Below are positions 8,342-15,769 of a stretch of 64,000 bases of DNA, piece after piece. The notes beneath the pieces were generated by a model, which was given only the letters and a program-made list of their open reading frames with translations, was not told the origin of the DNA and searched no databases. This DNA comes from Dorea sp. AF36-15AT (GTDB lineage: Bacteria; Bacillota; Clostridia; Lachnospirales; Lachnospiraceae). The stretch spans positions 186,001 to 250,000 of the forward strand of contig NZ_QUDV01000003.1 in NCBI RefSeq assembly GCF_003477705.1. Reading direction: 5' to 3'. The position numbers were made by a program, and so were the translations under genes. Position 1 is the first letter of the stretch, and each line of letters starts with the position of its first letter.

Positions 8342-9302
8342 TGTTGTCAGTGATATGCTTACCGGAATTGCAGCTGTTAATCCGAATGTTGCATATGACA
8401 GCGAAGGGGAAGTAATTTATAGAAAAAATAAAACAGAAAAAGTAGGACTTGTATCAGGCGGTGGAAGTGGTCATGAACCAGCACATGCCGGATATGTTGG
8501 TAAAGGAATGCTTGATGCGGCGGTAGCAGGCAATGTATTTGCATCACCGGATCCGGCGAGAATATTAAATGGAATTGAACATGCGAATAGTGGAAAAGGC
8601 GTACTGTTAATTATAAAGAATTATTCCGGTGATATTATGAACTTTGAGATGGCTGCTGATCTGGCAGCGGATTTTGATGTAGAAGTAAAGAAAGTCATTG
8701 TCAGAGATGATGTAGCTGTTCAGGAAAGTACATTTTCAACTGGTAGAAGAGGAATCTCAGGAACTGTTTTTGTACATAAGATCGCAGGTGCAACGGCAGA
8801 GGCTGGCGGTTCGTTAGACGAAGTAGCTGAGATTGCGCAGAGAGTAGCAGATAATGTGAGATCCTTTGGAGTGTCATTATCCAGTTGTATCTTACCGGGA
8901 GTAGGAGCTCCGGGCTTCGTAATCGAAGAAGGTATGATGGAACTTGGTATGGGTATCCATGGAGAACCTGGAATTGAAAAGATAACAATGAAGAGTGCAG
9001 CAGAAATTGCAGATATCATGGTTGAAAAGATCACTTCTGATCTGGATTACACAGGAAAAGAAGCAGCGATCATGGTAAACGGTCTGGGTGGAACACCACT
9101 CATGGAACTGTATATTCTTGCTGGTGAAATAGATAAGAGAGTTCGGGCGAAAGGAATTACGCCTGTAAAATATATGGTAGGTAACTATATGACAGCGTTA
9201 GAAATGGCTGGTGCATCAGTGTCAATGCTTCGATTAGATGATGAATTGAAAGAATATCTTCTGGCACCGTGTGATACAGCAGCCTGGAAGGAAGGTGTGT
9301 AG
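8313..9302 (+). CDS. dhaK: Dihydroxyacetone kinase-type subunit DhaK
   Basis: A 329-residue substrate-binding subunit of the DAK kinase family. Residues matching E. coli DhaK are present: His54 in SGGGSGHEP, Asp132/133 in VRDDVAV and His216 in MGIHGEPG, the His that binds the carbonyl substrate covalently. So the protein should bind dihydroxyacetone or a related short ketose. The start at 8313 matches the family N terminus MKKIMNQADNVV. Upstream in-frame Met codons lie inside the preceding gene. DhaL follows 2 bases later, and no DhaM phosphocarrier is present, so phosphate may come from ATP. DAK paralogues can act on erythrulose or apulose, so the symbol names the family, not a proven substrate. 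Confidence 0.85.
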   Translation: MKKIMNQADNVVSDMLTGIAAVNPNVAYDSEGEVIYRKNKTEKVGLVSGGGSGHEPAHAGYVGKGMLDAAVAGNVFASPDPARILNGIEHANSGKGVLLIIKNYSGDIMNFEMAADLAADFDVEVKKVIVRDDVAVQESTFSTGRRGISGTVFVHKIAGATAEAGGSLDEVAEIAQRVADNVRSFGVSLSSCILPGVGAPGFVIEEGMMELGMGIHGEPGIEKITMKSAAEIADIMVEKITSDLDYTGKEAAIMVNGLGGTPLMELYILAGEIDKRVRAKGITPVKYMVGNYMTALEMAGASVSMLRLDDELKEYLLAPCDTAAWKEGV

Positions 9303-9304
9303 AA

Positions 9305-9952
9305 ATGGCATTTAAACTGACTGCTGCAGATTACGTGGAATATCTTGAGATAACTGCGGTAGAAATCGAAAAAAGCGGTGACTACGTAACTGCATTGGAT
9401 GCAAAGACTGGTGACGGCGATCATTGGGTTAATCTTAATTCAGGATTCCAAAAAGTGATGTCTATCAAAGAGGAATTGAAGACAATGGAATTATCATCGA
9501 TGTTGCGTAAGATTGGAATGACTTTAATGTCCGGAATCGGCGGATCTTCAGGAGTGCTGTATGGAAGCGGCTATATTGCTGCATCGAAAGCATTGAAGGA
9601 TGTAGATGTGTTGGATATTGAAAGCTTGTATACGATGCTGAAGGCAGAACTTGATGCGATCATGGATCGCGGCAAAGCACAGCCGGGTTGGAAGACAATG
9701 ATCGACAGCTTATACGAAGGATTGGAAAGCTATAAGAAAGCAGTTGATGAAGGCGAGGATGAAAAGGGCGTAATGGAAGCGTTAAAGTTGGGTGCTCAGC
9801 AGGGAAGAGATCATACAAAAGAGATGGAAGCTGTAAAGGGACGTGCAAGTTATCAGACCAATAAGGGGGTTGGAGAACTTGATCCGGGAGCAGTGACTAT
9901 GTGCATTCAGCTGGAATGCCTGAGTGATTACGTTATTAATAAAGCATTATAA
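9305..9952 (+). CDS. dhaL: Dihydroxyacetone kinase-type subunit DhaL
   Basis: A 215-residue nucleotide-binding subunit of the DAK family. The Mg-ADP site is visible as DAKTGDGDHWVNLNSGF (about residues 33-50), with the three Asp residues of the family. The SGIGGSSGVLYGSGY loop (about 77-92) and the DPGAVTM segment near the C terminus are typical. It works with the DhaK protein encoded just upstream (2-base gap). In PTS-dependent systems ADP stays bound and is rephosphorylated by DhaM; in ATP-dependent ones it exchanges. The absence of dhaM here favours the ATP type or use of a DhaM encoded elsewhere. Confidence 0.88.
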   Translation: MAFKLTAADYVEYLEITAVEIEKSGDYVTALDAKTGDGDHWVNLNSGFQKVMSIKEELKTMELSSMLRKIGMTLMSGIGGSSGVLYGSGYIAASKALKDVDVLDIESLYTMLKAELDAIMDRGKAQPGWKTMIDSLYEGLESYKKAVDEGEDEKGVMEALKLGAQQGRDHTKEMEAVKGRASYQTNKGVGELDPGAVTMCIQLECLSDYVINKAL

Positions 9953-9978
9953 AAGCATCACAGAAAAGGAGAAAAATC

Positions 9979-11016
9979 ATGAAAAAAGTAAGTTTTTATG
10001 CACCAGAGGACATTCGTGTTGAAGAGGCACCAGTACCAGTACCGGGACCGGGCGAAGTTGTTGTTAAGAACAAAGTAACACTGACTTGTGGAACTGACGT
10101 AAAAACATATAAAAGAGGATACCGCTATGAGCCACCATTCTCAATGGGACATGAAGCATCAGGTATCGTAGAGGCAGTTGGTGAAGGAGTAACAAAATTT
10201 AAAAAAGGTGACAGAGTAGTTGCACATAATAGTGCTCCTTGTGGAAAATGTTACTACTGTAAGAAAGGTCTTCAGTCTATGTGTCCAGATCTGATCCAGA
10301 ATCAGTTTAAGAATGGTGCATATGCGCAGTATCAGCTGATTCCGAAGCCGATCGTTGAACAGAACATGTTCCATATGCCTGATTCAATGAGCTACAAACA
10401 GGCAGCACTTCTTGAGCCATTGTCATGTGCACTGTATGGAACAGCAAACGTGCCGATCGAACTGGGAGATACAGTTTGTGTTAACGGATGTGGACCGATC
10501 GGATTGATGTTTATCCGTATGTGCTACCTCAGAGGAGCAAGAGTAATCGCATGTGACCTTTCTGATGTGCGTCTGAACCTGGCTAAAAAACTGGGAGCAC
10601 AGGAAGTTATCAATATCAAAGATGTGGAAGATCAGGCACAGGCAGTTAAAGATCTGACAGAAGATGGAAGAGGCGTAGATGCGGCAATCGAAGCTGCTGG
10701 TATTCCGGAAGTTTGGTCAATCGCAATGAATATGGCAAGACCTGGTGGATTCGTACTTTGCTTCGGCGGAACAAAGAAAGGCCTTACAGTACCGGTTGAT
10801 ACAACAAAACTTCACTATGAACAGATTACGATTAAGGGTGTATTCCATACAACACCAGTTCATGTTAATGCAGCATTTGAGATGCTGAAGATGAATGCAA
10901 TTTCTGCTGATGATTTTGTACAGAATGAATATCAGATTGAGGATATTGAGAAAGCAATTCTGGAGCATGCTTCAGGTGCAGTAATCAAGAACGCAATTGT
11001 ATATCCAGAGGACTAG
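9979..11016 (+). CDS. Zinc-dependent medium-chain dehydrogenase (polyol/polyol-phosphate type)
   Basis: A 345-residue NAD(P)-dependent alcohol dehydrogenase of the MDR superfamily, close to sorbitol, threonine and galactitol-1-phosphate dehydrogenases. Catalytic zinc ligands are Cys37 (TCGTD) and His58-Glu59 (GHEASG). Structural zinc Cys residues lie at 88, 91, 94 and 102 (CGKCYYCKKGLQSMC). The Rossmann motif is GCGPIGL near residue 170. In this operon it probably oxidises the polyol phosphate made by the PTS to the ketose phosphate that the class II aldolase can cleave. GAAAAGGAG precedes the ATG. The HAD gene starts 2 bases after its stop. Confidence 0.9.
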   Translation: MKKVSFYAPEDIRVEEAPVPVPGPGEVVVKNKVTLTCGTDVKTYKRGYRYEPPFSMGHEASGIVEAVGEGVTKFKKGDRVVAHNSAPCGKCYYCKKGLQSMCPDLIQNQFKNGAYAQYQLIPKPIVEQNMFHMPDSMSYKQAALLEPLSCALYGTANVPIELGDTVCVNGCGPIGLMFIRMCYLRGARVIACDLSDVRLNLAKKLGAQEVINIKDVEDQAQAVKDLTEDGRGVDAAIEAAGIPEVWSIAMNMARPGGFVLCFGGTKKGLTVPVDTTKLHYEQITIKGVFHTTPVHVNAAFEMLKMNAISADDFVQNEYQIEDIEKAILEHASGAVIKNAIVYPED

Positions 11017-11017
11017 G

Positions 11018-11845
11018 ATGAATATTAAATTAATCGCGTTAGATGTTGATGGTACACTAGTTGACAGCAGTCATATATACATATCTGAACGTAATAAACT
11101 TGCTCTGCGTAGATGCGCAGAGCAGGGAATTGAAATTGTACTGGCGAGCGGACGCCCAATGGCACTGATCGAACCAGTGGCGAAAGAATTAGGATATGTG
11201 AAATATGCCATATCTGCAAATGGAAGTGCAGTATGGGACAGGCACAGCCATGAACGAATTGTAAGTCGGGAAATATCGCCGGATATCGCTGAGAAGATAT
11301 TAAGTGTAGTGCTTAAATATCCGATTGCGTTAGAAGTGTATTGTGAAGGCAGAGCGTGGGTTGATCATAACTGGACAGTAGAAAGATTTGAAAAAATGCC
11401 ACAACAGTTTTTACAGATGAGAAACGAGTATAATCGTCATTGCAATGATTTGTACAAGGAAGTATCAGGGAAAACAGTAGAAAAGTTTAATGTGGATGGA
11501 ATGCCAAGAGTTATGTTTGATGAGATCATGGAGCAGTTGCAGCCGATCCGCGATGAACTGGCAATTCAATACATTGAGTGTTATGACAATATGGAAATCA
11601 ATAATCGATTGGCAACAAAGGGCGAAGCGCTAAAAGGACTGTGTACCTTATTAGGAGTTGAATCATTCGAAGTAATGGCTTTTGGTGATAGCGAAAATGA
11701 TGTGAGTATGTTAAAATACGCAGGAGAATCATATGCTATGGAGAATGGAGAGCAAGCAGCTTTAGAAAGCGCTAAACATATTGCTAAAAAGAATACAGAG
11801 GATGGTATTGCAGAAGCAATTGAAAAGTATCTATTACAATCCTAA
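11018..11845 (+). CDS. Cof-type HAD superfamily phosphatase
   Basis: A 275-residue HAD hydrolase of the Cof/IIB subfamily. Motif I is LIALDVDGTLVDSS with the nucleophile Asp at residue 8; motif II is VLASGRP, and motif III/IV is AFGDSENDVSML. The large cap between motifs II and III is typical of sugar-phosphate phosphatases. The start at 11018 fits the family N terminus. As the last gene of the sigma-54 operon it may dephosphorylate a toxic or dead-end sugar phosphate of this pathway; that role is inferred from position. Substrate unknown. Confidence 0.85.
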   Translation: MNIKLIALDVDGTLVDSSHIYISERNKLALRRCAEQGIEIVLASGRPMALIEPVAKELGYVKYAISANGSAVWDRHSHERIVSREISPDIAEKILSVVLKYPIALEVYCEGRAWVDHNWTVERFEKMPQQFLQMRNEYNRHCNDLYKEVSGKTVEKFNVDGMPRVMFDEIMEQLQPIRDELAIQYIECYDNMEINNRLATKGEALKGLCTLLGVESFEVMAFGDSENDVSMLKYAGESYAMENGEQAALESAKHIAKKNTEDGIAEAIEKYLLQS

Positions 11846-11867
11846 ACTTGTTAACACATACTTTCCG

Positions 11868-11906
11868 GAAAAGAGATTTGCAGAGCGTGACTGTAAATCT
11901 CTTTTC
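11868..11906 (+). terminator. Terminator of the sigma-54 catabolic operon
   Basis: GAAAAGAGATTTGCAG / CTGTAAATCTCTTTTC forms a 16-bp stem (one G-U pair) with a 7-base loop, followed by TACATTTTATTTAT. It lies 23 bases after the HAD stop codon and just before the convergent small gene. Confidence 0.75.
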
Positions 11907-11912
11907 TACATT

Positions 11913-12113
11913 TTATTTATGATCTTTGTCAGACTTCTTGTTGTCCTGATCCATGGAAGTTTTGTTGCGGTTGTTGATCGCAAGAAGTAAAGTAATGAAG
12001 AATGCAATCGAAAACAAGGCGGCAAATGATGCGAGGTGGAACTTCCTTGCGAGAAAGATCAGAATCAAGAGAAACCACATAACAATAAGTAATTTAGAGT
12101 TTTTATTGCTCAT
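11913..12113 (-). CDS. Small hydrophobic membrane protein, unknown function
   Basis: A 66-residue protein with two close hydrophobic segments (about residues 7-22 and 28-46) and a hydrophilic C-terminal tail rich in Asp, Asn and Lys. AAAGGAG lies 8 bases before the ATG at 12111-12113, which supports translation. It is convergent with the catabolic operon and divergent from rpoN, so it is a separate transcription unit. I do not recognise the family. It has no Cys or His cluster that would suggest a cofactor. Confidence 0.6.
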   Translation of the reverse strand: MSNKNSKLLIVMWFLLILIFLARKFHLASFAALFSIAFFITLLLAINNRNKTSMDQDNKKSDKDHK

Positions 12114-12223
12114 AAGAGTTACTCCTTTCTGTCTATATGTTTTACTGTAAAGTATTATATCATAAACTATTTGAAATTACTATGATTAGTTTGGAAGAGA
12201 TATGAAAAAATATGAGGTGTGAT

Positions 12224-13570
12224 ATGGAACTGGAGATGCAACATGGCTTACAACAGAAACAGAATTTATCCAAAAAAATGCTCCAATCAGTTCATGTATT
12301 AGAAATGAGCATGGAGGAAACAGAAGATTTTTTGAAAGAGATTATTGAAAATAATCCGATGGTTGATTTGGATGAAGATTATCTGAGCCGGCAAAAAGAA
12401 CTAAAAGAACAATGGCAGTGGGAAAGAGAACATAATTATCAGATCGCAGGAACATATGCGGGCGAGGATCAGCAGGATGAGAAAGACGAAGCACCGTATC
12501 TGATAACAGAAGATACGCTGGAAGATTATCTTATGATGCAACTGGTACCATTGTGTAAAGGAAAGTATAAAAAAGATGTATTTTACTATCTGGTTAAATC
12601 ATTAAACCGCAAGGGATATCTTGATGTTGACTTGAGCGATTTAGCCGGAGAATTAAAGCTGACAACAGATGAACTGAAAGAATATATAGAGATATTGCAG
12701 GCATGTGAACCGGCAGGAATAGCGGCAAGAAATATAGAAGAGTGTCTGATTATACAAATCATTAGAATGTGTCCTGAAGAGACAATTGCTATACGGATTA
12801 TTAAAGAATGTATCGAGTTGTTTGCCAAACGGCGTTTCAGCTCTATCGCAAATATGCTTGGATGTACGGTAGAGGAAGTACAGTCTGCAGCCGATATCAT
12901 ATACAGCCTGAATCCTAAGCCGGCAAATGGATTTGCGGAAATGGAAAATCTGCAATATGTACATCCGGATGTATTTGTGGTCTGGCATGATGACAAGCCG
13001 GAAATTATGGTGAATGAATCTGCATCTGCGAGAATGACGATCAATCCTTATTATCTGAAGATACTCGAAACGGAAAAGATATCGAAAGAAACCATCAGCT
13101 ATATTAAAAATAAAGTGGAACAGGTGAAATGGGCGGTTAAATGCGTGGATCAGAGAAACAGTACACTTCAGCAGGTTGCCAGTGCAATCGTGGAATGGCA
13201 GGAATTATTCTTCCGATTTGGCAGTGGCCGGGTGGTTCCAATGCGTCTGGCTGATATTGCGCCTAAAGTAGATATGCATGTGTCTACGGTGAGCCGGGCG
13301 ATAAAGAACAAATATGTACAGTGTGATTATGGTCTGTTTCCGCTAAGTTATTTTTTCTCCAAAACAATTGGAGAGGGGGAGGACACGCCCGATGATGTCA
13401 AAGAAAATTTAAGGAAAATCATTGAGCAGGAAAATAAAAAGAAGCCGCTCAGTGATCAGAAAATTGCAAATATGCTGGTGGAAAAAGGATTTCAGATATC
13501 CAGAAGAACGGTTGCCAAATACCGGTCGGAATTGGGTATTCTGGGGACGAGTGAGCGAAAAGAAGATTAG
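12224..13570 (+). CDS. rpoN: RNA polymerase sigma-54 factor
   Basis: A 448-residue sigma-54. Region I begins MELEMQHGLQQKQNLSKKMLQSVHVLEMS, the glutamine-rich activator-interacting segment. The core-binding region and the HTH (DIAPKVDMHVSTVSRAIKNKYV) follow. The RpoN box near the C terminus reads SRRTVAKYR, one residue off the ARRTVAKYR consensus. The start at 12224 follows GAGGTG; an in-frame ATG at 12212 is less likely. It lies just beyond the sigma-54-dependent PTS operon, so the specialised sigma factor, its activator and two target promoters are within 9 kb. Whether other regulons use it cannot be seen here. Confidence 0.95.
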   Translation: MELEMQHGLQQKQNLSKKMLQSVHVLEMSMEETEDFLKEIIENNPMVDLDEDYLSRQKELKEQWQWEREHNYQIAGTYAGEDQQDEKDEAPYLITEDTLEDYLMMQLVPLCKGKYKKDVFYYLVKSLNRKGYLDVDLSDLAGELKLTTDELKEYIEILQACEPAGIAARNIEECLIIQIIRMCPEETIAIRIIKECIELFAKRRFSSIANMLGCTVEEVQSAADIIYSLNPKPANGFAEMENLQYVHPDVFVVWHDDKPEIMVNESASARMTINPYYLKILETEKISKETISYIKNKVEQVKWAVKCVDQRNSTLQQVASAIVEWQELFFRFGSGRVVPMRLADIAPKVDMHVSTVSRAIKNKYVQCDYGLFPLSYFFSKTIGEGEDTPDDVKENLRKIIEQENKKKPLSDQKIANMLVEKGFQISRRTVAKYRSELGILGTSERKED

Positions 13571-13656
13571 TGGGGATAAAACTATCGAAAAGAGCAGGAC
13601 TGGATTAATCCCTCTGTGGTATACTATAGTTAATTTGAACACAGGGAGGTATAATT

Positions 13657-14364
13657 ATGGCTACACCACATAATACAGCAAATCCAGGCGATATTGCGGA
13701 GACAATTCTGCTTCCGGGAGATCCGCTCCGGGCGAAGTTCATTGCAGAAACCTATCTGGAAGACTTGGTTCAGTTTAATTCAGTACGGAATATGTTTGGA
13801 TATACCGGAACATATAAAGGAAAGCGCATTTCTGTTATGGGGACGGGCATGGGAATGCCTTCAATGGGAATATACAGTCATGAGTTGATCCACGTATATG
13901 GAGTGAAGAATCTGATTCGGATTGGTTCCTGTGGAGCAATACGGGGAGATATTCTGTTGGGAGATATTATTATGGCGCAGGCATCCTGCACAGACAGTAA
14001 TTATGCACATCAGTATCAGCTGCCGGGCACATTCAGTGCGATCGCGGATTTCAGTCTTTTAAGTACAGCAAAAGAAGCTGCTGACCGATTGCATGCAGTC
14101 AGTCATGTGGGCAATGTATTGTCTTCAGATCTGTTTTATACAGAGACTCCGGAATGGAAACGTTGGGCAGAGCTTGGCGTGCTTGGCATAGAGATGGAGA
14201 GCTATGCATTATACTGTGAGGCAGCACGGGCTGGGGTGAAAGCACTGGGAATATTTACCGTATCGGATTCGATCGTAAATGGAGAATCGCTCAGCGCCGA
14301 AGAACGACAGAATGGATTCAGACAGATGATGGAGATTGCATTGGAGACAGCGGTATGTCAGTAA
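13657..14364 (+). CDS. deoD: Purine-nucleoside phosphorylase (DeoD type)
   Basis: A 235-residue hexameric-type phosphorylase that splits purine (deoxy)nucleosides with phosphate into base and (deoxy)ribose-1-phosphate. Seen: MATPHNTANPGDIAETILLPGDPLRAKFIAE with the phosphate-binding GDPLR, MGTGMGMPSMGIYSHEL, RIGSCGAI, and the substrate motif EMESYALY followed by TVSDSIVNGE, whose Asp protonates the purine. The start is preceded by GGGAGG. A -10-like TATACT lies about 35 bases upstream. The next gene overlaps its 3' end by 10 bases. Salvage genes udp, cdd and deoB lie at 51.0-53.5 kb. Confidence 0.95.
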   Translation: MATPHNTANPGDIAETILLPGDPLRAKFIAETYLEDLVQFNSVRNMFGYTGTYKGKRISVMGTGMGMPSMGIYSHELIHVYGVKNLIRIGSCGAIRGDILLGDIIMAQASCTDSNYAHQYQLPGTFSAIADFSLLSTAKEAADRLHAVSHVGNVLSSDLFYTETPEWKRWAELGVLGIEMESYALYCEAARAGVKALGIFTVSDSIVNGESLSAEERQNGFRQMMEIALETAVCQ

Positions 14365-14750
14365 AACCTACGATATTGATTTATAATTTTACGGATAGAA
14401 AGAGAAAGAATAAGATCCAGGCATTTTGCGGAATGCATGGGATAAGAGTAAAGATGGTTGCTAAAGAAGACTACGGAAGAGCAATCCGTACTCTTTTTGA
14501 GGCATCGTTGGAAGTACCGGATGGCGATTGTAAACAGGAAGTTCTGGAAAGTTTTGACGATGAGATGCTGGTGATGTGCCAGCTTGGCAGGCAGATGGAT
14601 CTGCTGCTTAATTATCTGCGCAAAGAAAGAGTGCATATACCGTTAAAAGCGGTGCTGACACCGGTGAATCAGGAATGGGATTCTGTAAGATTATATCATG
14701 AGATTAAAAGTGAACATGAGCAGATGACCGGACAGCCTCTTAAAAAATAG
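14355..14750 (+). CDS. DUF3783 family protein
   Basis: A 131-residue cytoplasmic protein that matches my memory of the DUF3783 family: ILIYNFTDRKRKNKIQAFCGMHGIRVKMVAKEDYGRAI, then LLNYLRKERVHIPLKAVLTPVNQEWD. The compact alpha/beta pattern resembles a small regulatory domain. No function is known. It overlaps deoD by 10 bases, so it is likely translated from the same mRNA. Its 3' end overlaps the convergent metal permease by 11 bases. Confidence 0.75.
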   Translation: MSVKPTILIYNFTDRKRKNKIQAFCGMHGIRVKMVAKEDYGRAIRTLFEASLEVPDGDCKQEVLESFDDEMLVMCQLGRQMDLLLNYLRKERVHIPLKAVLTPVNQEWDSVRLYHEIKSEHEQMTGQPLKK

Positions 14751-15582
14751 AGAGGATCAGTCCGGCTGCTACTGCAAAGAAGTAAAGGAGACCTACGATT
14801 TTAAGGTCTTCTTTACGATTTTTATCGACTTCGAACAGGACAACGAGTCCGACACCTGCATTGGTGCAGAGACCAGCAACGACAGAAGCAAAAGACAGTG
14901 TTCCACTAAGGTATAATTCTGTCAGTACTACGGATGCTGCACAGTTTGGAATAAATCCGATCAGTGCGGCCAGAAATGGCTGCAACAGGCTCCCGCTTAA
15001 CAGAATGGTTGAAAGTGTATGCAGATCTGCATAAGCAATGATCAGATTCAATAAGCCTGAGAATACAAAAATGTATGCAAAAAGCTTCAGTGTATGCTTG
15101 AATGCCGGAAGTACAATGCCGTGATGTTCATGGCAGCCACAGTGGTCGCAGAGATCACCGAAGTGCTTTGGTGTGGAGATTCGCTTCGCCAGAAATAAAT
15201 CTGTGATATAACCGGCAATTACAGCAATGAGCAGTTTAGCTGTCAACAGTGTCCAGATACTTTCTGCGCTTTCCGGGTGACCGAGCAGAAGCAGGATCGC
15301 TTCATCGGAAGTCGCCAGAAAGACAGCAAGCATCGTACCCAGGGATACGACACCGCTGGAATACAGATTCGCAGACATAACGGAGAATCCGCACTGTGGG
15401 ATACAGCCAAGGATAGCACCGACTAACGGACCCGCTTTATTAATCTTTATCAGTGTCTGATTGATAAATGTTGTTGAGTAATGTTCCAGAGTCTCGATCA
15501 GCAGAAATGCCGCAAATAAAAAAGGCAGCATATGCAGGCTGTCTGATACGGTATCCTGGAGAACATCCAGAAATATATTCAT
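14740..15582 (-). CDS. Putative heavy-metal/manganese permease (10-TM ArsP-like family)
   Basis: A 280-residue integral membrane protein of the family annotated as putative manganese transporter or arsenic efflux-like protein. Several membrane segments are visible; the second repeat starts after residue 140. The conserved GAILGCIPQCGFSVMSANLYSSG and its internal echo IGFIPNCAASVVLTELYLSG show two homologous halves with P-x-C motifs. Between the halves lies a cytosolic loop, HFGDLCDHCGCHEHHG, a Cys/His cluster able to bind metal. It is divergent from a His-rich G3E GTPase gene 187 bases away, which supports a metal-handling role. AGAAGG precedes the ATG. The metal itself is not determined. Confidence 0.75.
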   Translation of the reverse strand: MNIFLDVLQDTVSDSLHMLPFLFAAFLLIETLEHYSTTFINQTLIKINKAGPLVGAILGCIPQCGFSVMSANLYSSGVVSLGTMLAVFLATSDEAILLLLGHPESAESIWTLLTAKLLIAVIAGYITDLFLAKRISTPKHFGDLCDHCGCHEHHGIVLPAFKHTLKLFAYIFVFSGLLNLIIAYADLHTLSTILLSGSLLQPFLAALIGFIPNCAASVVLTELYLSGTLSFASVVAGLCTNAGVGLVVLFEVDKNRKEDLKIVGLLYFFAVAAGLILSIF

Positions 15583-15769
15583 AAGTAACCTTCTTTCTTA
15601 TTATTAAACTGGTTTAGGAATATCTTTTTTATACTACCAAGTTTCAGAGGAAATGTCAAATGAATGATACGATTTCTCTATAATAGGAAAGAATACGGAT
15701 GGCGGCTTTACTTTTTGTGATATTTGTGCTAAAACAAAGTTTAGGACTAAAAAAGGAGAGTGTATTAAG

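Noticed and set aside
15729..15744. CTAAA-N6-TTTAG palindrome before the His-rich GTPase as a Zur or Fur box
   Set aside because: Too short and too AT-rich to match a known metalloregulator box; left as a possible operator only.
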